NCBI RefSeq assembly: GCF_026013545.1
Contig: NZ_JAPDOG010000007.1
Span: forward strand, 124,001 to 188,000
DNA from: Defluviimonas salinarum
Lineage (GTDB): Bacteria; Pseudomonadota; Alphaproteobacteria; Rhodobacterales; Rhodobacteraceae
Reading direction: 5' to 3'
DNA: 64,000 nucleotides
The translations under genes were made by a program, and so were the position numbers. The notes beneath the pieces are model-generated. The model searched no databases. It was given only the letters and a program-made list of their open reading frames with translations, and had not been told where the DNA came from. Below, piece after piece: positions 58,279 to 64,000 of this stretch (position 1 is the stretch's first letter; each line of letters begins with the position of its first letter).

Positions 58279-59361
58279 TCAGGCGTCCGTCGGCGTATCG
58301 TCCTTCCGGCCCGCCCCGTTCGCGGACCGCCGCAGATCGGGATGCAGCGCGGCGCCGAGGATATGCTCGGAACCGCGCACGACATGGCTCGCCCGGCCGA
58401 CGATAAGCGGGTCCGGCGCGGTCACGACTTCGGGATCCTTGCCGGGATAGTCCAGCGAGGCGAGGAAATGGCGCATGCAATTGAGCCGCGCCCGCTTCTT
58501 GTCGTTCGACTTGACAATCGTCCAGGGCGCGTCGGCGGTATCGGTGTAGAAGAACATCGCCTCCTTCGCCTCGGTATAGTCGTCCCACTTGCCCAAGGAG
58601 GCCATGTCGATCGGCGACAGCTTCCAGCGCTTCAGGGGATCGGTCTCGCGGCTCGTGAAGCGGTGGCGCTGTTCGGTCCTTGTGACCGAGAACCAGTATT
58701 TGTAGAGCCGGATCCCCGAGCGCACGAGCATCCGCTCCAGCTCCGGCGCCTGGCGCATGAATTCGAGATATTCGGTCGGCGAGCAGAACCCCATCACCCG
58801 CTCGACGCCGGCGCGGTTGTACCAGGAGCGGTCGTAGAAGACCATTTCGCCTGCGGTCGGCAGATGCTCGACATAACGCTGGAAGAACCACTGGCCCTTC
58901 TCGTTCTCCGACGGCTTGTTCAGCGCCACGACCCGAGCGAAGCGGGGATTGAGATGCTCCATGAACCGCTTGATCGTGCCGCCCTTGCCGGCCGCGTCGC
59001 GGCCCTCGAACAGGATCACGAACTTCTGCCCGGTCTCCTGCGCCCATTTCTGGACCTTCAGCAGTTCGGCCTGCAACCGCGCCTTCTCGGCCTCGTAGGT
59101 CTTGCGCGCCATCTTGCGCGAATAGGGATAGCGGCCGCTCTCGAAGGCATGGCGGATCGCGTCGGCATCAACGACCGGGAAAGTCTTCGGCCCACGGGCG
59201 CGGATGGCGCTTCCGGCACCGTCGGCTTTCTCCACCGCCTCGGGCTCGGCTTCGGTCGTCGTGGCCTCCGCGACCGGCGACGCGATGTCCTCGGCCGCGG
59301 ATATCACCTCATCCACGACCTCCACCACCACTTCGGTTGCGTCCGAAGACCGATCTGCCAT
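58279..59361 (-). CDS. ppk2: Polyphosphate kinase 2 family protein
   Basis: 360 residues. Walker A FEGRDAAGKGGTIKRF, the lid/Walker B region FYDRSWYNRAGVERVMGFC and the KLSPIDMASLGKWDDYTEAKEAMF block identify PPK2, which moves phosphate between polyphosphate and nucleotides. The first 60 residues are an acidic, probably disordered extension (DATEVVVEVVDEVISAAED). The start at 59361 follows a GGAGGAGG sequence. A perfect FNR box lies 60 bp upstream, shared with a divergent GST. Confidence 0.95.
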   Translation of the reverse strand: MADRSSDATEVVVEVVDEVISAAEDIASPVAEATTTEAEPEAVEKADGAGSAIRARGPKTFPVVDADAIRHAFESGRYPYSRKMARKTYEAEKARLQAELLKVQKWAQETGQKFVILFEGRDAAGKGGTIKRFMEHLNPRFARVVALNKPSENEKGQWFFQRYVEHLPTAGEMVFYDRSWYNRAGVERVMGFCSPTEYLEFMRQAPELERMLVRSGIRLYKYWFSVTRTEQRHRFTSRETDPLKRWKLSPIDMASLGKWDDYTEAKEAMFFYTDTADAPWTIVKSNDKKRARLNCMRHFLASLDYPGKDPEVVTAPDPLIVGRASHVVRGSEHILGAALHPDLRRSANGAGRKDDTPTDA

Positions 59362-59420
59362 AGCTCCACCCTCCTCCACGTTCGGCAGATGAATCTTGCC
59401 CGAAAACCCGCCCTCCGGCC

Positions 59421-59434
59421 TTGATTCGCATCAA
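59421..59434. promoter_or_regulatory. Perfect FNR/FnrL box TTGAT-N4-ATCAA
   Basis: TTGATTCGCATCAA matches the FNR consensus exactly. Its centre is 66 bp from the ppk2 start codon (fits a class II site if transcription starts about 25 bases before ATG) and about 106 bp from the divergent GST start codon. It implies low-oxygen control of one or both genes. Confidence 0.75.
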
Positions 59435-59533
59435 ATCAAGCCCTCTTTGCCGCAAAGATCCCGAAGCCAAAGGGGCTACCGCCCGTGCCCGCTTCGCGTT
59501 AGCGATAGAGGGACATCGATCGCGGAGGGAACC

Positions 59534-60193
59534 ATGCTGACCATCTACGGCGTCTATCGCAGCCGCGCCTCGCGCAACTTCTGGCTCCTGGCGGAGCTCG
59601 GCATGGAGTTCGAGCATGTCCCGGTGATCCAGGGCTACCGCCTGCCCGATCCCGAGGCGGAAGACGCGCCCTTCAACACGCTCTCGCCCGGCTTTCTCTC
59701 GGTCAGCCCGGCGGGCGCGGTGCCGGTCCTCAAGGACGGGGACTTCGTGCTGTCGGAATCGCTCGCGATGAACCTCTACCTCGCCCGCAAGGCCGGCGGG
59801 CCGCTCGCGCCTTCGGACGCGCGAGAAAACGCGCTCATGGAGCAATGGGCGCTCTACGGCGCGACCTCGGTCGAGTCCCATGCGCTCGCCATCATGTACG
59901 CCCATGCCGAGGGCCGCGCGAAGACGCCCGAGGGCGAGGCCGAGATCGCGGCCGAGACGGCGCGGCTCCGCCGCCCGCTCGGCGTGCTCAATTCACACCT
60001 GCGGGAACACGGCCACATGGTCGGCGGCCGCTTCACGGTGGCCGACATCAACATGGCCGAGATCCTGCGCTACGCCCAGTCCGAGCCGGGCCTCATCCCC
60101 GCCTACCCTGCCATCGCCGCCTGGCTGGCCACCTGCCATGCCCGCCCCGCCTTCAAGGAGATGTGGGAGCGGCGGCTGGCGGAGCCGGCCTGA
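59534..60193 (+). CDS. Glutathione S-transferase family protein
   Basis: 219 residues: MLTIYGVYRSRASRNFWLLAELG with a Ser in the catalytic position, SVSPAGAVPVLKDGDFVLSESLAMNLYLA in the GSH site, and a helical C-terminal domain with VADINMAEILRYA. The start has GGAGGGA upstream. Its substrate is unknown; the shared FNR box suggests it may be oxygen-regulated. Confidence 0.88.
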   Translation: MLTIYGVYRSRASRNFWLLAELGMEFEHVPVIQGYRLPDPEAEDAPFNTLSPGFLSVSPAGAVPVLKDGDFVLSESLAMNLYLARKAGGPLAPSDARENALMEQWALYGATSVESHALAIMYAHAEGRAKTPEGEAEIAAETARLRRPLGVLNSHLREHGHMVGGRFTVADINMAEILRYAQSEPGLIPAYPAIAAWLATCHARPAFKEMWERRLAEPA

Positions 60194-60240
60194 GGCCAGA
60201 CCCCCGGCAGGAGCCTCGAGCCGGCATCGGGCTCAGGCAG

Positions 60241-60278
60241 GCACGCGCAGGCGCCGGCACGCGCAGGCGCCGGCACGC
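60241..60278 (+). repeat. 16-bp tandem repeat
   Basis: GCACGCGCAGGCGCCG is repeated exactly at 60241-60256 and 60257-60272, with a partial third unit (GCACGC). It lies between the GST and the ankyrin-cytochrome gene. No function is evident. Confidence 0.75.
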
Positions 60279-60349
60279 CCCGGTTTTGGTGCAACGTGCC
60301 CGCCGTGGTACACTTTTCAGGTCAATATCCCTGAAGGGAGGATGCAACC

Positions 60350-61246
60350 ATGCGATTGCACCTCTTCACGCAGCTTCGCCTGCTCTGCCTGGCCGTTCTC
60401 TTGCCAAGCTTGGCGGTCGCGCAGGATCTGGTACCGCTCGCCAGTTCCGGCGACATGCCGGCCCTGAAGGCGGCCTTGCCCGAAGGCTCCAAGCCCGATC
60501 CCGACATGCTGGTCAAACCGCTCTACTTTGCGGCCCAGCGCGGACAGGACGAGGCTGTGAGCTACCTCTTGTCCGTGGGAGCCGAACCAGACTCCGCGAC
60601 GGATTTCGGCACCGCGCTCGGGATTGCCGCCCGCAACAACCACACCGGGATCGTCGCCGCCCTGCTGGCAGCCGGGGCCGATCCGAACCTGCCCGGCGGC
60701 GAATACGGAATGATGCCGCTCCATCAGGCCGCCGAGCGCGGAGCTATCGAGGCCGCCCGCCTGTTGCTCGAAAATGGCGCCGACGTGAATGCGGGGACGG
60801 CTCGCTTGGGCTGGCCCGCAATTCAGTTTGCCGGGTCGAAGGACCAAGCCGAGATGGTCGCGTTCCTGCGAGACATGGGCGCCGGTCCGGCACCTGTCGA
60901 GGCCCTGAAGCCGGGGGAACTCGAAGCGGCCGACCCCGAGGAAGGGCGCGTGCTGGCGATCGAGTGTGGCGGCTGCCACGGCATGACGCCGGGTGAAGCT
61001 GGCTCGGGGCAACATCCTGGCCCCAACCTCGTCGGCGTCGTCGACCGTGCCAAGGCGTCTGCCGATGGCTTCCCGTATTCCAAGGAGATGCAAGCGCAGA
61101 CGGGAAGCTGGACCCCCGAAGAGCTCAACGTCTTTCTGGCCGATCCGCACAATGTCGTACCCGGGACTACGATGACCGGCGGGCGCCAGCCGGATCGCGC
61201 CGCGCGAGTCGCCATAATCGCGCACCTCGTTCATCTCGCGCCCTAG
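60350..61246 (+). CDS. Exported ankyrin-repeat/cytochrome c fusion protein
   Basis: 298 residues: signal peptide (LRLLCLAVLLPSLAVAQ), ankyrin repeats from about 25 to 180 (KPLYFAAQRGQDEAVSYLLS, GMMPLHQAAERGAIEAARLLLENGADVNAG), then a class I cytochrome c domain with the haem motif C-GGC-H (IECGGCHGMTPGEAGSGQHP) and a likely Met axial ligand in VVPGTTMTG. Exported and periplasmic, the protein could pass electrons to or from an ankyrin-bound partner. Fusions of this kind are unusual. Confidence 0.88.
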   Translation: MRLHLFTQLRLLCLAVLLPSLAVAQDLVPLASSGDMPALKAALPEGSKPDPDMLVKPLYFAAQRGQDEAVSYLLSVGAEPDSATDFGTALGIAARNNHTGIVAALLAAGADPNLPGGEYGMMPLHQAAERGAIEAARLLLENGADVNAGTARLGWPAIQFAGSKDQAEMVAFLRDMGAGPAPVEALKPGELEAADPEEGRVLAIECGGCHGMTPGEAGSGQHPGPNLVGVVDRAKASADGFPYSKEMQAQTGSWTPEELNVFLADPHNVVPGTTMTGGRQPDRAARVAIIAHLVHLAP

Positions 61247-61338
61247 CGACGGGTGAATCGCGACGGACGGCCACGGCGCAAAGTTACACGCCGAAACAGT
61301 TCGGCTCCCGGCAACGCCTGCCGGCGCCCGGTTTCCGC

Positions 61339-62118
61339 CTACCGCAGCGCCTCCGGAACCTCGCAGACCGGGATCGGCACCATCTTGTGCCGGTTGGCGG
61401 CATTCAGTCGCCGGTAGATCGCCAGCACCTCGGCCTGCCGTCCTGTCAGCGCGCCCGCGTCGCCCTCGAACGCCATCGCCCATTCGAGCTCGGGATAGCT
61501 CGCGCCGATCTGGTCCTCGTCGGTGCGGCTGTCGCCCCAGAGCCCGTCCGTCGGCGGCGCCTTGAGGATCGCCTCGCCCACGCCGAGCGCGCGGCCGATC
61601 TCGTAGACCTCCGACTTGGTGAGATCGGCGATCGGGCTCAGGTCGACGCCGCCATCGCCGTACTTGGTGAAGAAGCCGATGCCGAAATCCTCGACCTTGT
61701 TGCCGGTGCCGACGACGAGCGCGCCGTGGAGCCCCGCGAGGTAGTAGAGCGTGGTCATCCTCAGCCGCGCCCGCGTGTTCACCAGCGCCATGTCGCGCGC
61801 CGCCCCCTCGGGCTCGCCCGGCAGCGCGGCGACGAGACCGTCGAAGACCGGCGTCAGTTCGACCTCCTGTCCGGCGACGCCCGCATGGCGCGTCTTCAGC
61901 GCCGCGATATGCTCGCGCGCCCGGCTGACCTGCTCGCGACCCTGGTGAATCGGCATCTCGACCACCAGCGTCGGCAACCCGGTCCGCGCCGCGAGCGCCG
62001 AGGAGACGGCGGAATCGATGCCGCCCGAGACCCCGACGACGAAGCCCCTGGTCCCCGCCTTCGCGCAGTAGTCCGCAAGCCAGCCGGTGATGTGGTCGAT
62101 GACCGCGTCCGTCTTCAT
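61339..62118 (-). CDS. nadE: NH3-dependent NAD+ synthetase
   Basis: 259 residues. The ATP pyrophosphatase loop GVSGGIDSAVSSAL, the NALVNTRARLRMTTLYYLAG-type NaAD region, GTGNKVEDFGIGFFTKYGDGGVDLSPIADLTKSEV and ILKAPPTDGLWGDSRTDEDQIG identify the single-domain, ammonia-dependent enzyme. It makes NAD from deamido-NAD. Confidence 0.96.
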   Translation of the reverse strand: MKTDAVIDHITGWLADYCAKAGTRGFVVGVSGGIDSAVSSALAARTGLPTLVVEMPIHQGREQVSRAREHIAALKTRHAGVAGQEVELTPVFDGLVAALPGEPEGAARDMALVNTRARLRMTTLYYLAGLHGALVVGTGNKVEDFGIGFFTKYGDGGVDLSPIADLTKSEVYEIGRALGVGEAILKAPPTDGLWGDSRTDEDQIGASYPELEWAMAFEGDAGALTGRQAEVLAIYRRLNAANRHKMVPIPVCEVPEALR

Positions 62119-62241
62119 GTGCCCGTTCCCGCTCGTGTCCGCCGTTGCCGCCCGACCCTATCAGGCCGGCGCAGCAAGGCCATCCCCTTCCGCCGCTCAA
62201 ACGGGCCTGAACAACGACATCGACCAACGCCAAGCCCCCCC

Positions 62242-62330
62242 GAATGGCCCCTGCCCTTCGCGACCTCGGCGTCGAGATATTCCGCGGCAGCACCTTCCTG
62301 CCCGCAAACGCTCCGCGGAGGAGGTCTTGA
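62242..62330 (-). pseudogene. Decayed copy of the methyltransferase 3' end
   Basis: Read on the reverse strand, this stretch matches 63903-63990, the 3' part of the methyltransferase gene at the window edge, over about 90 bp (both contain GACCTCGGCGTCGA, with AGCACCT and GCCCGCAAA in register). Frameshifts break it: one frame gives DLLRGAFAGRKVL and another EYLDAEVAKGRGHSG, together resembling LDLLRDAFAGWEVL and EDFDAEVDEGKGHSG of the intact copy. Confidence 0.8.
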
Positions 62331-62558
62331 GTGCAAATGCTTGGCACGCGGCGGCCTGCTCGCCACCTGACATGCGCGGCCCGCCGGCTGGGTGACGTGG
62401 GAACAGCGGCTCGCCGACCCGGCACGGCTTTCAATCGCGCCGGCAGGGGCGCGCGGTCCGGCGGCGGCTGTCGGCCCGTTCACTGCCTGATGCCGCATCG
62501 GACGTGCGGTTGCCGGAGACTAATCTTCGTTGGTCTTAGCCATGGTCGACACGAGCGA

Positions 62559-62584
62559 GAACGCCGCCCGCAAGGACGGCGTTC
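62559..62584 (-). terminator. Hairpin after the SnoaL-like gene
   Basis: GAACGCCG (62559-62566) and CGGCGTTC (62577-62584) pair perfectly around a 10-base loop, 19 bp downstream of the SnoaL stop on the minus strand. No T-run, so the terminator call is moderate. Confidence 0.5.
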
Positions 62585-62602
62585 CCCGGTGCCGCGCTGG
62601 CG

Positions 62603-63016
62603 TCATGCCCATCCAAGCTGCTTCAGGGAATGGACGTCGTTCCAGATCTTGGTCATTCGCGCGATCTTGTCGCCTTCGAATTCCATGACATAGGCGTATT
62701 CGGCCGCCACCGCCCTGCCGGTCGGGGGCATCGGCCCGCCCTCTCCGGTTTGCGTTCCCTTGAAGACCGAGGTCGCCGTCACGATGTTGCGATCATGATC
62801 GGTCGAGAAGGACTTGAGCTCGTAGTGGCCGTCCGGGATCGGGGTCAATAGGCCCGCCGTCCAGCCGGTATAGCCTTCAAGCGTCGCAACGTCGGCCAGC
62901 GCATCTGCCTGGCACGAAAAAGCGGCCCCCTCGTGACAGTATTTCTTGCACACCTCCCAGCCCTTGCCGGTCTCACAGGCGTCAAAGAATGCCATCGCGG
63001 TTTCCGATATCGTCAT
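62603..63016 (-). CDS. SnoaL/NTF2-fold protein
   Basis: 137 residues. The NTF2-like cone fold is visible in AMAFFDACETGKGWEVCKKYCHEGAAFSC, TLEGYTGWTAGLLTPIPDGH, and the late AAEYAYVMEFEGDKIARMTKIWND. Members are polyketide cyclases, isomerases or stress-related binding proteins. The start at 63016 follows GGGGGG. A TTTTAAAAC-ATCCAC motif upstream is shared with the TetR gene, which probably controls it. Confidence 0.85.
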   Translation of the reverse strand: MTISETAMAFFDACETGKGWEVCKKYCHEGAAFSCQADALADVATLEGYTGWTAGLLTPIPDGHYELKSFSTDHDRNIVTATSVFKGTQTGEGGPMPPTGRAVAAEYAYVMEFEGDKIARMTKIWNDVHSLKQLGWA

Positions 63017-63104
63017 CTTGGTGCCCCCCAGTGCTGTTGAGTGCTCGTTTCGGTTCGTTACCTCGCATGAAGGCCTGCCCAGCAACCAAATTATAAAACA
63101 AAAA

Positions 63105-63119
63105 TTTTAAAACATCCAC
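63105..63119. promoter_or_regulatory. TetR operator-like site 1 (TTTTAAAACATCCAC)
   Basis: TTTTAAAACATCCAC lies in an AT-rich patch 89 bp before the SnoaL start and recurs with one change at 63729, just before the TetR start. The shared 15-mer is the likely TetR-binding site. Confidence 0.65.
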
Positions 63120-63142
63120 CTTGCCGCCTCGCAGACCTTACC

Positions 63143-63721
63143 CTACCCGCGCAAGGCCCCCATGACCACGTCGTAAAGATTTGGTATCATGCGCTTTTTC
63201 TCGTAATGTCGGCCGTAGAGCACGGCGCCGTGGACACAGAAAACGACAAAGCTCGCAAGCACCGCCGGGTCCTTGTCCGGGCCGATGTCTCCGTCCCTCT
63301 GGGCGTTGATCAAGGCCGTTTCGATCAGCGATTCGAGCTCGGAGCAGAACGCACCGATCTCCTGCACGGCGTCCGGGCCGATCACATGTTTCTGCGACAG
63401 ATGGTTCATCATCAGGCAGCCCTTGTACTCGGACCTCGCCGCGCCGGTCATGACACTTCCGATGAACGCCTCGACACCGGCGATATTGGGATTGTCGCGG
63501 AGCATTTCGTACCGCGGCTTGATGACGTGGCCGCGATAGTGCTTGAGCGTTTCGAGAAACAGCCCGTCCTTGTCTACGAACTCCTTGTACATGCTGGCGG
63601 TGTTCAGACCGGTTTCGCGGACGATGTCCCCAACCGAGGTCGCCTTGTAGCCGTCTCGCCAGAACATACCCATGGCGGTTTCGACGACCGCAGCGCGCGA
63701 GTATTTCCTGGGTCTGCCCAT
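63143..63721 (-). CDS. TetR-family transcriptional regulator
   Basis: 192 residues. The N-terminal HTH is GRPRKYSRAAVVETAMGMFW, then RDGYKATSVGDIVRETGLNTASMYKEF. The ligand domain runs through HVIKPRYEMLRDNPNIAGVEAFIGSVM to the C terminus and resembles TetR_C_6/YcdC-type domains that respond to small organics. It sits upstream of the SnoaL gene on the same strand, with a motif before each. Confidence 0.92.
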   Translation of the reverse strand: MGRPRKYSRAAVVETAMGMFWRDGYKATSVGDIVRETGLNTASMYKEFVDKDGLFLETLKHYRGHVIKPRYEMLRDNPNIAGVEAFIGSVMTGAARSEYKGCLMMNHLSQKHVIGPDAVQEIGAFCSELESLIETALINAQRDGDIGPDKDPAVLASFVVFCVHGAVLYGRHYEKKRMIPNLYDVVMGALRG

Positions 63722-63728
63722 CTTGTTA

Positions 63729-63743
63729 TTTTAAAACGTCCAC
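63729..63743. promoter_or_regulatory. TetR operator-like site 2 (TTTTAAAACGTCCAC)
   Basis: Second copy of the 15-mer, 8 bp before the tetR start codon. It differs from site 1 only at the tenth position (G for A) and suggests autoregulation. Confidence 0.65.
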
Positions 63744-63859
63744 TAAAAAACCTCAATGACCAGGCTACGGCAGGCAAGGCGAAGCACTACCCTCCAGCCC
63801 GTCGTGACACCGGGGGCTTACGGTCGCTTCGTCCTGCACGGCAGATGCTCCGCCCCCCC

Positions 63860-64000
63860 TCAACCCGGCCTTCGCGCGATGAAGTCGATCAGCGCCGAGC
63901 GTCCCGAATGGCCCTTGCCCTCGTCGACCTCGGCGTCGAAATCCTCCGCCCTGAGCACCTCCCAGCCCGCAAAAGCGTCCCGCAGAAGGTCGAGCGTATA
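63860..64000 (-). CDS. Class I SAM-dependent methyltransferase, C-terminal fragment (cut by window edge)
   Basis: The last 46 residues of a methyltransferase: YTLDLLRDAFAGWEVLRAED followed by FDAEVDEGKGHSGRSALIDFIARRPG. The pattern EIDEG/HxGRSALIDL near the C terminus is typical of TehB-like small methyltransferases. The upstream (N-terminal) part lies beyond the window. A decayed duplicate of this end lies at 62242-62330. Confidence 0.75.
   Translation of the reverse strand, partial: YTLDLLRDAFAGWEVLRAEDFDAEVDEGKGHSGRSALIDFIARRPG

Larger units (their letters stand above)
62119..62602. other. Intergenic region between nadE and the SnoaL-like gene
   Basis: This 484-bp stretch holds no intact gene. 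It contains the decayed methyltransferase fragment (62242-62330) and a hairpin (62559-62584). Remaining frames are short and of no recognisable family. Confidence 0.6.

Noticed and set aside
60241-60278. CRISPR-like array
   Set aside because: Two adjoining identical 16-mers without spacers, and no cas gene; it is a plain tandem repeat.

Overview
The window is about 64 kb of high-GC DNA (close to two thirds G+C by eye) carrying a dense set of genes typical of an alphaproteobacterium of the Rhodobacterales (Rhodobacteraceae/Paracoccaceae). The evidence is the phaZ-phaC-phaP-phaR arrangement with CTGC-N3-GCAG operators, an alphaproteobacterial LexA box, the hflK-hflC-DUF2065-degP order, ThyX, and a recurrent intergenic palindrome I recall from this group. 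No rRNA, tRNA, CRISPR array, transposase or prophage gene was found. All functions below are read from sequence motifs and recalled families; no database search was run.

Layout. 1-5.7 kb: 3' part of purD, an FG-GAP protein coupled to a [2Fe-2S] ferredoxin, a sulfotransferase-like protein, a stand-alone OB-fold protein under a perfect SOS box, a cupin divergent from a LysR regulator, and an EamA exporter. 5.7-11.8 kb: reverse-strand protein-quality block (hflK, hflC, DUF2065, degP) beside gor and rpiA. 11.9-19.3 kb: methyltransferase, a MarR/membrane protein pair around a perfect 20-bp palindrome, an EF-hand protein, a GST, sdaA, two paralogous EamA transporters and thiamine pyrophosphokinase. 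19.5-26.2 kb: a large acidic protein with a winged-helix-like C terminus, purA, a CBS protein, secG and pyrG. 26.4-29.1 kb: lipoprotein, a sparse stretch, a TerB protein and a cytoplasmic PhnD-like protein.

29.2-37.4 kb is a coherent nitrogen-metabolism locus: a polar amino-acid ABC transporter (ATPase, binding protein, two permeases), two different glutamine-synthetase-fold ligases flanking a class-I glutamine amidotransferase, then a DegT/DnrJ-type PLP aminotransferase. It resembles a gamma-glutamylation route for an imported amine or amino acid, substrate unknown. 37.5-42 kb is the polyhydroxybutyrate locus. 42.9-47.5 kb has thrS followed by a bufferin-type RiPP operon: a DUF2282 Cys-containing precursor, a DUF692 multinuclear iron oxidase, a DUF2063 partner and a DoxX membrane protein, likely for copper protection. 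47.7-53 kb: cold-shock protein, an ArsC-like protein, two tiny overlapping paralogues of unknown function, thyX, a glyoxalase-fold protein and three tandem exported DUF1194 (VWA-like) proteins. 53-61 kb: an LdtR-like MarR, sdhE with an XRE regulator, an aspartate aminotransferase, a MATE exporter, a GNAT protein, ppk2 divergent from a GST around a perfect FNR box, and an ankyrin-cytochrome c fusion. 61.3-64 kb: nadE, then a SnoaL/TetR module with AT-rich operators, bracketed by a decayed and an intact copy of the 3' end of a methyltransferase gene. That arrangement suggests an insertion into an ancestral nadE-methyltransferase neighbourhood.

The best candidates for something new are the SOS-controlled stand-alone OB-fold protein, the double GS-like/amidotransferase/aminotransferase locus, the bufferin operon (family recently described), the paired small paralogues at 48.6-49.1 kb, the ankyrin-cytochrome c fusion, and the SnoaL/TetR insertion with its duplicated target.
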